A DNA stretch of 64,000 nucleotides, taken from assembly GCA_963281255.1 (NCBI GenBank), contig OY725492.1, positions 5,530,147-5,594,146 of the forward strand, read 5' to 3'. A model generated the notes under the pieces. It saw only the letters and a list, made by a program, of their open reading frames with translations, did not search any database and was not told the DNA's origin. Position 1 is the stretch's first letter. Every line of letters starts with the position of its first letter. Below are positions 35,426-51,300 of this stretch, piece by piece. The DNA comes from Aphrocallistes beatrix (lineage: Eukaryota; Porifera; Hexactinellida; Sceptrulophora; Aphrocallistidae). The position numbers were made by a program, and so were the translations under genes.

Positions 35426-36643
35426 CTACATCACGCGGCAGGACTTGACGTGCTGCTGGCTGCTGTGCACGGCGGAGAGCTCGTGCAGGCTCAGGGAGGC
35501 TGCGCCCCGGGGGCGGTGTCTCTGGAGGAGTCCTTTCTTGAGAGTTTGGAGCCGGTCCTCCTCAACGTAGCTTGTGCGATTCCTAGGAATTAGTGTACAG
35601 TTAAACGGCTAGTTGATCGTACAGTTAAACGGCTAGTTGATCGTACAGTTAAACGGCTACTTAATCGTACAGTTAAACGGCTAGTTGATCGTACAGTTAA
35701 ACGGCTACTTAATCGTACAGTTAAACGGCTACTTAATCGTACAGTTAAATGGCTAGTTGATCGTACAGTTAAACGGCTACTTAATCGTACAGTTAAATGG
35801 CTAGTTGATCGTACAGTTAAACGGCTTGCTATTCGTAGAGTCCTAGTTAGCTATTCGGGGTTAGCTAGGGGTGCAGGTCACCTACCTATGCGCGTGGCAC
35901 GAAGACTTGGATCTGCGCGGACAGCTGGACGCGTGCGGGGAGTACTTGAAGTTAGAAACCGTTAAACTCACATGTCTATGCAGTCCCGCGCCGGCCTCCT
36001 GGCCGCTGCCCGGCTTCACTTGCAGGTCGGACGGAGAGATGAAGTCCTGGCGCGCGCGCACAGGGCGGGGTTTCCTCTGGATGACTTCCCCCTGAGGTGT
36101 GACCTGAGTCGCGAACGGAGCGTCCCCCACCTGGTTCTCCCTGCGACAGGACTCCCGGCGGACGGAGGGCGGCGAGTAGCCGCGGGACAGACTCTGCTCG
36201 GAGAGGGAGCTCGCTCTGTCGAACGGAGACAGCGCGAACTTGCACAGCGGACAGCTCTCCTCCTCCCGCGGGAGACACAGGTCCCGACTGCCCCCGTCGA
36301 AGAGCGCCACCACGCGGAAGCCGGAGGCCTCGTCTCTGGGTCTGTGCTTCAGCAGGAAGTGCACCTGCTGCCAGCGCTCCTCGCGGCCCAGGAACGGCAT
36401 CGTCAGCTCGAACTCGTGCAGCAACACCTCGCGGCACTTCCGACACACCGTCGTGTTGAGCGGGCTGCTGCCGCCCTCTGCGGACCCGGAGACCGCGACC
36501 TCGATCCGGAACTGTTTGGTGAGGAAGGCCTCTCCGGTGTAGCAGCTGGTCCTGCTGCCGCCGTCCCGCCGGCTGATGTAGCAGGTGACCTCGAGTTCTA
36601 CCGGCGCGGGGAGCGCGCACTGGAGTTGTTTGCTGGATTCCAT
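35426..36643 (-). CDS. Unrecognised two-exon protein with two CxxC pairs
   Basis: Exon 36643-35886 joins exon 35582-35426 in frame (AG|G gives Arg) for about 304 residues. The N-terminal two-thirds look folded: 'ELEVTCYISRR', 'FLTKQFRIEVAVSGS', 'VCRKCREVLLHEFELTMPFLGREERW', 'VVALFDGGSRDLCL', 'SCPLCKFALSPFDRAS'. The CRKC and CPLC pairs could bind zinc. The rest is Ser/Arg-rich and disordered, and the last exon is basic ('LKKGLLQRHRPRG'). No family recognised. A 24-bp minisatellite fills most of the intron. The gene is divergent from the next one. Confidence 0.72.
35594..35826. repeat. 24-bp minisatellite in an intron
   Basis: About ten copies of CGTACAGTTAAACGGCTAGTTGAT. Two unit types occur, ending TAGTTGAT or TACTTAAT, plus an AAATGG variant, arranged in an irregular alternating order. 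Confidence 0.93.
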
Positions 36644-37066
36644 CGTTTAAGAATTTATTCGTGAAGAGAGCTTGTAAATAACTGCTACTACTGCAAAGGC
36701 GCTATTTATAGGAAGAATGGAGTCTGTCCATCCCGCAGCCAAACTTTGAACTTTAGATACGGCTGCGCTAGACTGAACAAAATCTACAGTCAATGCACAA
36801 ATCGAAACCTAATACTGGCTATGGCGCTGCAATCAATCTGAACTGTCTGAGCATTTTACATAAACATTCCCCGACTAATTAGAAATTTTCTGGAATAAAT
36901 TGTCTCTCTTCACTGCTCTCTTTCATTGCATCATTCTTCTAGGCCAATTCAGACTTGTGAGACGATGCATCACCTTGTTGTCAATTAAACTTTATTTCCT
37001 ATTTTTCAATGAACGGGCAGTGGGTTACTGGGAGCGGAGATAATAGTGTCCTTTCCAGCTCACTAG
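36644..37066. promoter_or_regulatory. Divergent intergenic region
   Basis: Separates the minus-strand CxxC gene from the plus-strand unknown gene, so it must hold both promoters. AT-rich; a CTATTTATAGG word at 36700-36710 could be a TATA-like element for the minus gene. No ORF seen. Confidence 0.4.
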
Positions 37067-39597
37067 ATGCAGGGACAGACCCGTGTGTCCGCCTCCGACT
37101 ACAACCACGTTCCTTTCCTCTCTCCGTCCCAGCTCTCGCAGCGCCTCCTTCAGTACGAGCAGGAGTTCGCGGACAGGTAGGTCCAGGCACTGTCCATTCT
37201 GTTCCGTTTGGAAAGTATTTGAATTAATTAAAATATTTAATATCTCTTCGTTTTGGTTTACATTTCACAACTTGATTGGTTAAAATTAATTATGCACAAA
37301 TATTGAGTTGCAATGATGTGAGCGGGAATATTCAAATATTCATTTAGTCCGGATTTAGAACTGGAATGTGCGTTGACTGTCTGCTCATTGTAGGTACAGC
37401 AAGAGAGATGACTATTACCGGTATGCTAACCGAGTTAAAAAGGCGCCGGTTCCTGTCATCAAGCCCTGGCCCCCGGCCTCCTACAACAAACACTTCAACT
37501 ACCGGTAAGCCCTGGGTCCGGTACTACCGGTCCATTCTCTTCTCATGTTGCGGTGTAGGAAGGAGGCGGTGTTGCACAGACACCGGAACTCGCAGCGGGA
37601 CAACCGGAACCGAGCGCCGTACCACCGGAGCGTGCACGCCAGGCTGGGGCGCTTCACCAAGACCGGACACGGACAGACCCGCGCAGCCGCGCTGCCCTCT
37701 GTCTCCTCGCCCTCCCCCGCACCCCCAGGCGGGACTCCGGACTCGAATCTCTCGCAAGAACTCCCGGGCGAGCCCGAGATTGAGCTGGAGGTGTCATGTG
37801 TCGACGAGGCTGGGCGCGACCAGAGCGAGGACTCCAGCTCGGACGGTGAGTTGAGTCCTGCGTGTGCTGCTGACTCGGATACTGGCGCTTTATAGCCGAG
37901 ATTGCTGAGGATTTCTTGCCTACCTTCCTCGCCGCAGATTAACTTCTGATAATACGTAATTAATTATAAATTCCGTCTAGACAGTTCGTAATCTGAGCTA
38001 ATTGATCAGCAGGAAAACAGCAGAATGAGCGTTCGCAGCTGTTGCGACGCTTCATGATTGGCGATGGAAGAAGCTAGTTTGCTTTAAAATTTAAAATTCC
38101 TTTGAACCACAGCCGTTTCTATGGAACGAATGTGAAATCCCTGTTATGACTATTAAATATAGCGACCAGAATAGGAATTCTGTTTTTGTCATAATTTAAT
38201 ATTCCCAATCGAACACCTGTCCGGACGAAGTGGTTGCGATGCCCACCGAATTGTCGCTAGTTTGTAGTTGTCTGTCTGGCGGTCGGACCTCGGCGATTAC
38301 TGACAATTTTAAACGATTATTTATTAACTTTCAACATTAACATCATATGGAGAATCTAATTATTGCAACTCAACAAAAGCTTTCTTGCTTGTCTTGCATT
38401 TAGATCAGCAGACAATTACTTAAGTAGTATTGTGTGTGTAATGTGCTGACGTCATCTCGCTATGCTATTGAGTTTGATTGCAGAGATTTAATTGACACTA
38501 TTGTGTCCTGACCTGAATGAACTGAGAGCATTGATGGTAACCCTGAGTGAATATATTGATCCCAACCGTAGCAGCAATCTTGTCTAAAATGAAAGATTTT
38601 GAATATTCGTTAGTTGCGATAGTGTCTTAGTGTTTCATGTCTAGGCCTGATGTTTGCACATATTTGTCGAGGCTAATAAAGAGAATAAGCGAGATCTTCA
38701 GAAGTCATTATAAAATCGATTATTCGATAATATTTGTCAATCTTTTTCCGAAGGCAAAATTAATTCATAAAATAATTGCAAAAATTCCCTTTTTAACTGA
38801 AAGATCTAAAAATGCCACAGTTTATTGCATATTTCGCATTTAACTGCGAAAAATATCAAAGTATCCGGATATTTAGTAAATTCATTCTATTTTTAGAAGG
38901 AGGCACACATGGAAACGCGGTACCCGCCCCCTCCCCCCTCTCACAGTACTCCTTCTCCTCTCACGATAACCCCCAGCCCTCCCTCTCCCCTCCCTGCGAC
39001 GCCCCAGCCAGGTCTCCCTTCAGCCCCGGGACCGGGACCGGGACCGGGACTGGGACGGGGACGGGGTCGGACACTCCTGGGGACTCTAAAGTCTTCCCTG
39101 CCCGCACCTCCCCCTCGCGCTCCGGGTCCTTCACGCCAGACACGCCCACCCCCTTCCCGCCACTGCCGGGCCCCCGCTCGGAGCAGCTGGGGCCTAAGCG
39201 CGTGAACTTAGCCAACCTCAGCGCCATTCAGGGCGCGAACGGACACAAACTGAAGAAGCCCTCGCGGAGCAATTCGGGGAATTTGTTCTCTAACATCCTC
39301 GCGAGCAACGACTACTCGCTCGACAGACCCAAGCCGTTCTTCCCGGATGCCAGAGAGCAAATGCCCCCTCCTCCCTCCAAGCCTGACCCCCCGGCCCCCC
39401 AGCTCGAACCTGTGGCCCCCCTCCCGTCCCCGAGTGAGGACCCCGGCCCCCTACTCATCTCGCTGCCCTTGGACCGGGTGCGCCCCTCCAGCCAGAAGGG
39501 ACGCAGCGCGGGAAAGTCGGGCAAGAAGGAGCCGATCGCCCCCGTGAAGATAAAACTGACGGGCAAGACGTGGCAGCTGGAGAGCTGCCTCAAGTAA
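37067..39597 (+). CDS. Unrecognised four-exon protein, about 402 residues
   Basis: Exons 37067-37176, 37394-37504, 37559-37845 and 38897-39597 join in frame. The N-terminal 90 residues look conserved and aromatic/basic: 'YNHVPFLSPSQLSQRLLQYEQEFADR', 'DDYYRYANRVKKAPVPVIKPWPPASY', 'HFNYRKEAVLHRHRN'. The rest is Pro/Ser-rich and disordered, with a (Gly-Thr)n run from a CGGGAC DNA repeat and a late block 'KRVNLANLSAIQGANGHKLKKPSRSNSGNLF'. The end is 'APVKIKLTGKTWQLESCLK'. No known domain is identified. The ATG directly follows CACTAG. Intron 3 is long for this genome (1,051 bp), AT-rich and without any feature except a TGACGTCA at 38447. Confidence 0.7.
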
Positions 39598-39671
39598 GAA
39601 CTGGTTTCATTTAATTGCTTGTTTTGCTAATAAATGCAGCGTTGTTACTAATGTAGTAAGGCAGTGCTACT

Positions 39672-39773
39672 GAGCTAGTAAGGCTAGTCAGTTGGTTAGT
39701 TGTTCAGTTGGTCAGTTGGTTAGTTGTTCAGTTGGTTAGTTGGTCAGTTGGTTAGTTGGTCAGTTGGTCAGTT
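39672..39773. repeat. GTTGGTTAGTTGGTCA tandem repeat
   Basis: Irregular copies of AGTTGGTTAGTTG and AGTTGGTCAGTTG between two convergent genes, overlapping the last codons of the Maf-like gene. Confidence 0.85.
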
Positions 39774-40205
39774 CATCTCCCGCATCAGGCGCTGGTACTG
39801 GGAGATCTCGCGGCGCAGGGTCTGCGCTTCTCTCTGCAGACTCTGCTTCTCGCGCGACAGGTGCAGCACCTGCGAGCGGTGCTTGTCGCGGCACTTCTTG
39901 GTGTAAGACCTGGACTTGAGCGTCCGTCTCCACTGCAGCAGCATCTGCTCCTCCGCCCAGCCGCAGCCAGAGGCCGCGATCTTCTTCTTGATCTCCTCCA
40001 AGCTCGCGTTCTCCAGCTCCCACTCGCTCATGCCGTACTCCTCGGGGTTCATGTCCCCTGGCAGCGGCGAGCTCTGCTCCTGGCACTTCTGGTTCGCCCT
40101 GACGCCTCCGTACAGGCACGAGTCGGTCTGCTCCATTGGTTGTGTGTAGTAAGTGTCCATTGTTTTGATTGGTGGCATTCCTAGTTCCGCCGTGGTTTTA
40201 TACAT
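39768..40205 (-). CDS. Maf-like bZIP transcription factor
   Basis: Single exon of 145 residues. Residues 93-106 (RRTLKSRSYTKKCR) match the Maf basic region, with the Maf-specific Tyr in place of the Ala found in other bZIPs and the C-R pair. A short extended homology region precedes it ('MSEWELENASLEEIKKKI'). A leucine zipper follows ('LHLSREKQSLQREAQTLRREISQYQRL'). There is no long activation domain, so it resembles small Mafs in size, although the N-terminus is not conserved. It is nuclear and binds DNA as a dimer. The stop lies within the GTTGGTCA repeat. The gene is divergent from AKT, 361 bp apart. Confidence 0.82.
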   Translation of the reverse strand: MYKTTAELGMPPIKTMDTYYTQPMEQTDSCLYGGVRANQKCQEQSSPLPGDMNPEEYGMSEWELENASLEEIKKKIAASGCGWAEEQMLLQWRRTLKSRSYTKKCRDKHRSQVLHLSREKQSLQREAQTLRREISQYQRLMREMN

Positions 40206-40566
40206 TCGTTTTGTACTTGTGTAAATGCGTCAACATCATACTGTACACTGATTGAGTGTTGTCCCTTTGTAAATAAGAAGATTGAGCAATATTTACAAGA
40301 AAGGATTTTTGTGTTCGATGAGTGTATGTTTTTCTGTTTAAGGTTAAATTAGCGAACCTAAATTTAGACAGTTTCACTGTAGTTTCTGTTTGGCTTAGCC
40401 TTGCGTGTAACTGCGTTACAGTTGGAGTGGCGATTTGGTGGTTGCTGCTCTGACTTTGAATCTCTGATCTCTTTCAGTAACCTAACCCACTGACACTTGA
40501 TCTCGCATTAGGCTCTGAGCTTCCTCTTACTATAGCAGAGAACTCTCACTTAGCTAGTTAACTAGA
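40206..40566. promoter_or_regulatory. Divergent promoter region of the Maf-like gene and AKT
   Basis: A 361-bp gap between oppositely oriented genes. There is no ORF. It must contain both transcription starts. No clear TATA box; position alone supports the call. Confidence 0.45.
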
Positions 40567-44999
<4,433 letters not shown>

Positions 45000-45163
45000 A
45001 CGCCTGATAGGACAAACTTGTGTGTATATTTGTTCGGATGCTTTAGCTTGTAAATACTTCTATTTCTGTATATACATTTTATTGCCTACTATCAATGTAC
45101 ATAATTACTACTCTCATTGGTGCTATTAATAGCGACTTTCTAATTTTAATTACTCGCGTAGCG

Positions 45164-48024
45164 ATGGCTCTGAACGTGAGCGGTGTGTCGCTGGACCAGC
45201 TGGCCGGCAACCACCAGAACCACTACGCCAACTTGTGGCGCAAATACTGCGACCTCTCGCAGCAGAGAGTGGCGGCGCAGATGGGCGCTGCGCTGCTGAA
45301 GACGTCCGCGCTGCCCGACGTGACACTGAGGGAAATCTGGGAACTGGCCGACTACACCAAGTCCGGGACTCTGGACCAGAAGGGCTTCTACCTGGCGCTG
45401 CACCTGGTCGCCCTGGCGCAGAGCGGCGCGCTGCCGAAAGTGGAGAATGTGTCCCCCCAGACGGCCGCGCCGCGGTTCCAGGACCTGAGCGACAACGTGT
45501 CCCCCGCGGACTGGGCGGAGTCGGAGAAGAAGTTCTCGGAGCTGCCGCTGCAGGACGGCTTCGTGAGCGGGAACTCCGTGAAGCCGATGATGCTCTCCTC
45601 CGGACTGCCCCCCGGCAGCCTGGCGCGCATCTGGCAGATGGTCGACACGGACTCGGACGGGAAACTGCGCGTGAACGAGTTCTGCGTGGCCATGTTCCTG
45701 ATCAAGCAGTGTGCAGGTGAGTTCTCCTCTAACGGCGGCGTCCCTCCGATCCTCCCTTACTCCAGCTCTCTCAGGGGGCGCTAATCTGCCGCAGAACCTG
45801 CCTTCGTCCCTCTTCATCCGCCCCTCCGCCCTCCCCTCCTCCCCCGTGCCCGCCCCCGGGGCCGCGCGGCGCCCGGAGGAGTTCATCGTGTCCGCGTCGG
45901 CCTTGCGGAAGTACGAGGAGACGTTCCGGCAGTACGCGCGCAACGGGGACCTGATCTCCGGCGCCGAGGCGCGGGAGGTGTTCAAGCTGAGCAAGCTGCC
46001 GGTGGCCGTCCTCGCCGACGTGTGGAACCTCTGCTCGAAGCGGAAGCCGGGCTTCTTGTCGCAGGAGGAGTTCTCTCTGGCCATGATGTTCATCGAGGGG
46101 AAGCTACAGGGGAGAGACCTGCCGGCCTCCATCGCCGCAGACTTCCGGCTTGTCACCCCCGGGGGCGCCTCGACCCTCCCAGGCAGCCACCCGCCAACTC
46201 GCGGACCGAAGGACTACAGCTCCATCAAGGAGCTGGACACGTTCGAGAACGAAGTGAAGGACCTGGACGAGCAGGTGGTGACTCTGGCGCAGGACGTGTC
46301 GCACACACAGCTGGCTGTCGAGCAGAAGACGGCCGGCCTCAAGGAGATCCAGGTACCTCTCACTCAGCGTCAGTTCTAGTCCGATCGAACGAGCTTATTC
46401 GAATCTTTGCAGGCGAAACTGTCCACCGCCACGAGCGAGCGGATGCAGCTGGAGCGCACGCGGGCCGAACTGTCCGGGCGCGTGGAGGAGTTGGACCGGC
46501 AGCACCTGTCCCTCTCCTCCTGTCTGCGCGAGGTGCAGGAGCGGTGCCGCGTGGAGGAGGAGGAGATCCGCGGGCTGGAGCGGGAGCTGCTGGAGAGGGA
46601 GACCGCCTACAAGAGCAAGCAGGACCAGCTGGGAGAGATGCGGCGCCAGGTGTCCGCTCTGAAGGACCAGCAGTTCCAGCTGGAGACACAGGTAGCTATT
46701 TTTAGTACGGAGTGGATCAGGCAGTCGCTACAGTTGTGCTATGCTTTATGAGCCCAAATTCTCAGCTCTCAAATCTACTATTTTACACGCAATTACATAG
46801 GACAGTTCTATTCTAGTTCTCATTCACAAGATTTTAAATATTTTGGTTTGTTTAATCAAGTTCGGCTTATTTTGGAAATTCGACGCTAGTGATAAGTTCG
46901 GTGTCCGAGTTAGGAATGACAGCTGTCGCTAGGTGGAGGAGAAGAGGCGGAGAGTGGCGGAGATGTCGCGATCAGTGGACGAGGCTCAGGGAGAGCTGAG
47001 TCGGGAGCAGCTCAAGCTGAAACCGCTCCAGGACGAGGAGTCAGAGCTGTCCGCTCAGGTGAAGCAGCTGGCGATCCTTGAGGCGCAGGCCAAGGAGCCC
47101 GCCGCCGCCGGGCAGATCGTGAACATGAGCGAGCGGGACAACCTCCCCGAGGACTTCTCCTCCAAGGACGGCGACGTTCTGTCCGTGCGGGCCACGGCCG
47201 GGTCCTCGCCGGTCTCTTCCATCTCCAACGTGAGCGCCGGCTCCGCGCCGCAGCTGGACGACAATCCGACGGAGGACGAGTTCAACTCCAGACCGGCCCG
47301 CCCCCGCGAGAACGGGATTCTGAAGGCGCCCGGAACCTCCAACGACCGCTCTGTCAAGTTCGCGGACCAGGTGGACCAGGTTCGTCCGTCCTCGCCACTC
47401 CCTCCTACCCGATTGGATCACTTCTATTTTTAGATCTCACGGCCAGAGGCACAAGGCGACCCCTTCAATGCGGACCCCTTCGCGGACAGCACAGCGCCCG
47501 CCAACACCGGCGCAGACCCCTTCGCCATCATGGACCCGTTCAGCGCTGCTTCCGGCGCCCAACCCACTTCCAACAGATCAGACCTCACATTCGATCCCTT
47601 CCAAGGGGACAGCCAATCATTTCCCGACGGAGTCAACCCATTCGTGTCTCTGGAGCTGACCAGCAACAACCCTGAGACCACCCAGACAGTCCCCGACCCT
47701 TTGAACAGCGGCCCGAATCCGGAGCAGCCGGTCCCTGATCCGTTCAATCAAGATCCCTTCCAGGACGCGTCCAAGCCAGAGCCAACCTCCCAAGTCCGGG
47801 CGCAAGGATTCGATGCAGATCCTTTCGGACAGAACACTTCCGGTTTCGGAGACACGGACCCATTCGGTGCCCCTGACACCTCCACATTCGGGACAGACCC
47901 GTTCAACCAGGCGGGCGGGGGCGGGGCGGGGGGCCTAAACCTTACGAGCGATCCCTTCGAATCCGATCCTTTCGGGAACACTCAGGGCTCCGATCCCTTC
48001 GCGAGCGATCCTTTCACGACGTAA
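45164..48024 (+). CDS. EPS15: EPS15/EPS15L1-type endocytic scaffold
   Basis: Five exons join in frame to about 815 residues: 45164-45716, 45775-46352, 46413-46691, 46933-47379, 47434-48024. It has three EH domains: about 15-85 ('LWRKYCDLSQQ...LREIWELADYTKSGTLDQKGFYLAL'), about 120-185 ('ARIWQMVDTDSDGKLRVNEFCVAM') and about 230-300 ('VLADVWNLCSKRKPGFLSQEEFSLAM'). A central coiled coil follows (about 350-530), then a C-terminus with 14 DPF motifs for AP-2. EPS15 scaffolds clathrin-coated pit assembly; its EH domains bind NPF motifs as in epsin. No C-terminal UIM is seen. EH3 lacks the usual acidic loop (SKRKPG), so calcium binding there is unlikely. The exact exon 4 donor has two in-frame choices nine bases apart. 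Confidence 0.94.
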
Positions 48025-48327
48025 CTCTATTTTACGAATGTTTGTGTACTCAGAATGTTTGGACTTGAATGTTAGACTGGATATATTATGTGCTAGCATT
48101 GAGCTGTGATTGGCTGTGTAATGTATGCAATTAACTGATACTAACTCAATTCGCCTATAATCGACCGGACCGTTAGTATTGAAATAGGACTGCCTAGCTA
48201 ACTGCCGAATCAGTTATTGGATTTATAAGCCCGCACCTCTTGACGCTGCATACCTAACATGTACAATGGTTGTTATTCACAACATAGTTAAACCACAGGA
48301 ATATACACAGTTCTGTACAATTGTGAA
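48025..48327. other. Convergent 3' intergenic region
   Basis: About 300 bp of AT-rich DNA between the stops of EPS15 (+) and the PLC beta gene (-). No ORF or repeat seen. Confidence 0.5.
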
Positions 48328-51300
48328 TTAGTCACATTCTTGGAAGTCGAACTGTTCAAACTTGAGCTCTAACTCTTTCACGTCGCGCTCCAACTTCTTG
48401 ATGATGCTCTCAGACCTCGAATCGTAGTTGTAGGTCTCCTCGGAATGCAGCCTTTCCAGCTCTGTCGTTTGGTGCTTCACGAACACTTTCACGGCCGCCT
48501 GCGTCGCCGTTGTCGAGGATAAAGTGCCCGTGCGGCTCTGGAGTTTGTTGATGATGTCTATTTTCTTCGTTTCGATCTCTCTTTCAGACGTTTTCTCCTC
48601 GAACTCGTGGACCTTCTCCAGGATCTGCTGTCTCTGCTGCTGGTGGGAAGTCTTGATCAGAGGGATCGCGGCCAGCTTCAGCTCTCTGCTCGCCTTCAGT
48701 TGGAACTGAGCCTCGTCTCTCTCGTGCTTGAAGCACATCTGCTCGATCTCCTTCGTCGCTTGCTCGCGGGCCGCGCTCAGCTTCAGATCTCGAGTTTCGT
48801 AGAGTCGGAGTTTCTGCTGCTTCAGCCGATCCCTTTCCTGTTCAGAGATTTTCTTTCCCAACTCGCGTTCATTTTTCTGGATTTCCTTGGCATAGTTGGA
48901 GAGGATGTCCTTCAGGCGCTTGTCCCTCTCCTGCTCCAGGAACTCGATCTGCTTGTGGTTTAGCTTGGCGGCCGAGCTGACCTCTTTCTTGGCGCGCGCC
49001 TGTTTTGCCGTTAGAGTCTTGTTCGTTCCCATCACCGACTCCGCGCGTTGCGGCGTGATGGCCTCGCGCTGCTGGATGCCCTTGATGGAGGGGATGTAGT
49101 CGTGATCGATTGTTTTCTCCGGTTCCATTTTTATGTGCTTATACCGTTTGTCGACGTTCCCATAGTCAAACGACTTGGCGAACCCGTGTGGACTGTTAGG
49201 CCGCGGACTCGGCGTTTCAACACTCAGACAGGACACGTCCTCTATGCTGATGGAGATCGGCGCTTTGATCGGCTCGCAAACGGAAAGAGATGGCTTTAAT
49301 GGATCCATACAGAGCCTGCTTGATCGATGGAGGAGCGGAGATGAATATTTTCCAGCTTTCTGGATCAGTTCCTGCAATTCATCCACTTCCGCCTCTCCTA
49401 CTATCATAGACTGGATCGCTTCCCTCTTGAACGTATTCGGTTCCAGTTGGGGCGCCAAACTGCCTCTCCTGGTGAGCTGCTCCGGGTTCTCCAGCACGTT
49501 CACGTACCCCTCCAGGCCTTTGGTCACGTGGTCCTCCATGCTAATCTCTACGAAGAGCGACGCGAGCCCCAGCGGCAGGTTGTACCTGTCTCTCAGGTAG
49601 ATGTGTCGGTACCCGTTTTGCAGGAGGGACACGGGCAGAATCCGATGCGCCAAGACTGTGCCAGAGTCGTCTAAGACGCTGACTCGTATCAGAGCCAGTT
49701 CCTGCGAGAATATTTCTTCGAACTTGATGAAGTGGTCGTCCCAGACGGCCCAAATCCCGTTGTAGTGCACTGACCGTGTCCTGTTCTCTATGCCTTTCCC
49801 CCGGTGAGTGTCTGCCGGCAGCCCGAACAGCTCGAATTGAATGGTCAGTTCTTGCGCCGTTGGGCCGAGCAGATGCGCCGACACGACTCGGATCCCGCAG
49901 TCGGTGGGCACGGTGTTCTCGGGAGGGTTCTGAGTGAAGGGGTCGAGGACGTACTTTGCGCCTTTCTCTACGCGGAGGATATCCGGCTTGAGGAGATATC
50001 CGCAGTTAGCTCCTAGCTCGAACTTGGCTTGGTTGATGAGCATCGACAAGTCTGGAGTTTGGTAGTTGAGTGCGACCATCTGACATCCAACATTCCAATA
50101 CAACTGCGGCATGTAGTTGGACGACGAGATTCTAGAACCGGCGGGATATATCCGGCTGTTCTGAACACTATTGTACCGAATGAACTTGGCCCCGTCATGT
50201 TGTAGCAGCACCAGAGCCCGCACTTCTGAAAATGAAGACATTTCACACCTTCGATCTTTCTCCATACTCTCGTCAAATGATTTAAACTTGACCGGCTCGA
50301 CGTAGTTGACGAGATCTGAGAGATCTGTGTCGACGAAACTCACTCCTTCCCATTCCTCGCTGTCCTTATCTTCAATGTTGGAATTGACGACGATGCTTGG
50401 AGGTCTGCTTTCTTTCAAGTCTTTATTTGGCTCATTTTTCTTGCCCAGTTTTTTGGGGGAGAAGGAGTGACCGCCCTCGATTTGCCGAACTTTCTTATTT
50501 TTGATTATTATCTTACCCTTCAAGTCACTGGGAGAGGGCAGGTTCTCCCCACATCCGGTTGAGTGCGAGGGAATGATCGAGCAGAGCTGCTCTCCTAAAT
50601 ATTTCCAACAGAATCGAGCCATCATTTGCTGCTGCGACGGAGAGCAATGGTTTTCAAAGGAAAGGATGACTGGCAAGTCTGATTTTAGAAATGCGAATTC
50701 GCCAATTGCTCGTACCACTTCTTCAAAAGGAATTTTTGTACAAAACGTTTTCCCGTGCGTGATGACTGGCTCCCCGGTCGCGTTATCCCAGCAATCCAAC
50801 TCAATACAACGCGCGCCCAGCAGCAGCGTTTGAATGTACATCTCCACGCTGGACTGGCTCTTGATCTGGTTCCCGGTGAGGTAGGTGTTGTGGGAGGAGT
50901 TGATGAAGTAGCTGTTCAGGGGATGCTCCATGGAGTCGCGGTAGTTCACTTTCTTCTGTGTCACCACCGAGCTGAGGTGCGATTGCAGGAATTTCTGGAA
51001 GTCGTCTCGCCCTATCGTTTTATCCTCTATGGATATGGAGAGTTTTTTCAGCATTTCCTTCAGCTGGCGCTGTCTAAGCCTCTGGACCAGCTGATCGTTC
51101 ACTCTGGGGTCCCATTGGGTGTTGTTGATGAATTTGAGGAGCGATGCAAACGTAAGAAATTCGTTTTGACTCATCTCGACTGCTAACAAACTCAAGAATA
51201 TTTTATCAATCTCCGGCCTAGGGCAGAGCTGCAAGTAGACGTGCCACATGAATTCTTCGGTGATTTTGTCCCTCTCCACTTTGACTTTTTCCGCTTTCAA

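Noticed and set aside
35594-35826. Regular repeat array resembling a CRISPR
   Set aside because: Units are contiguous without spacers and lie in an intron of a eukaryotic gene.
35942-35968. A possible 27-bp intron at the end of the CxxC gene's first exon
   Set aside because: It has GT and AG ends and is a multiple of three, but 27 bp is below the shortest secure intron here (49 bp), so I kept it as coding.
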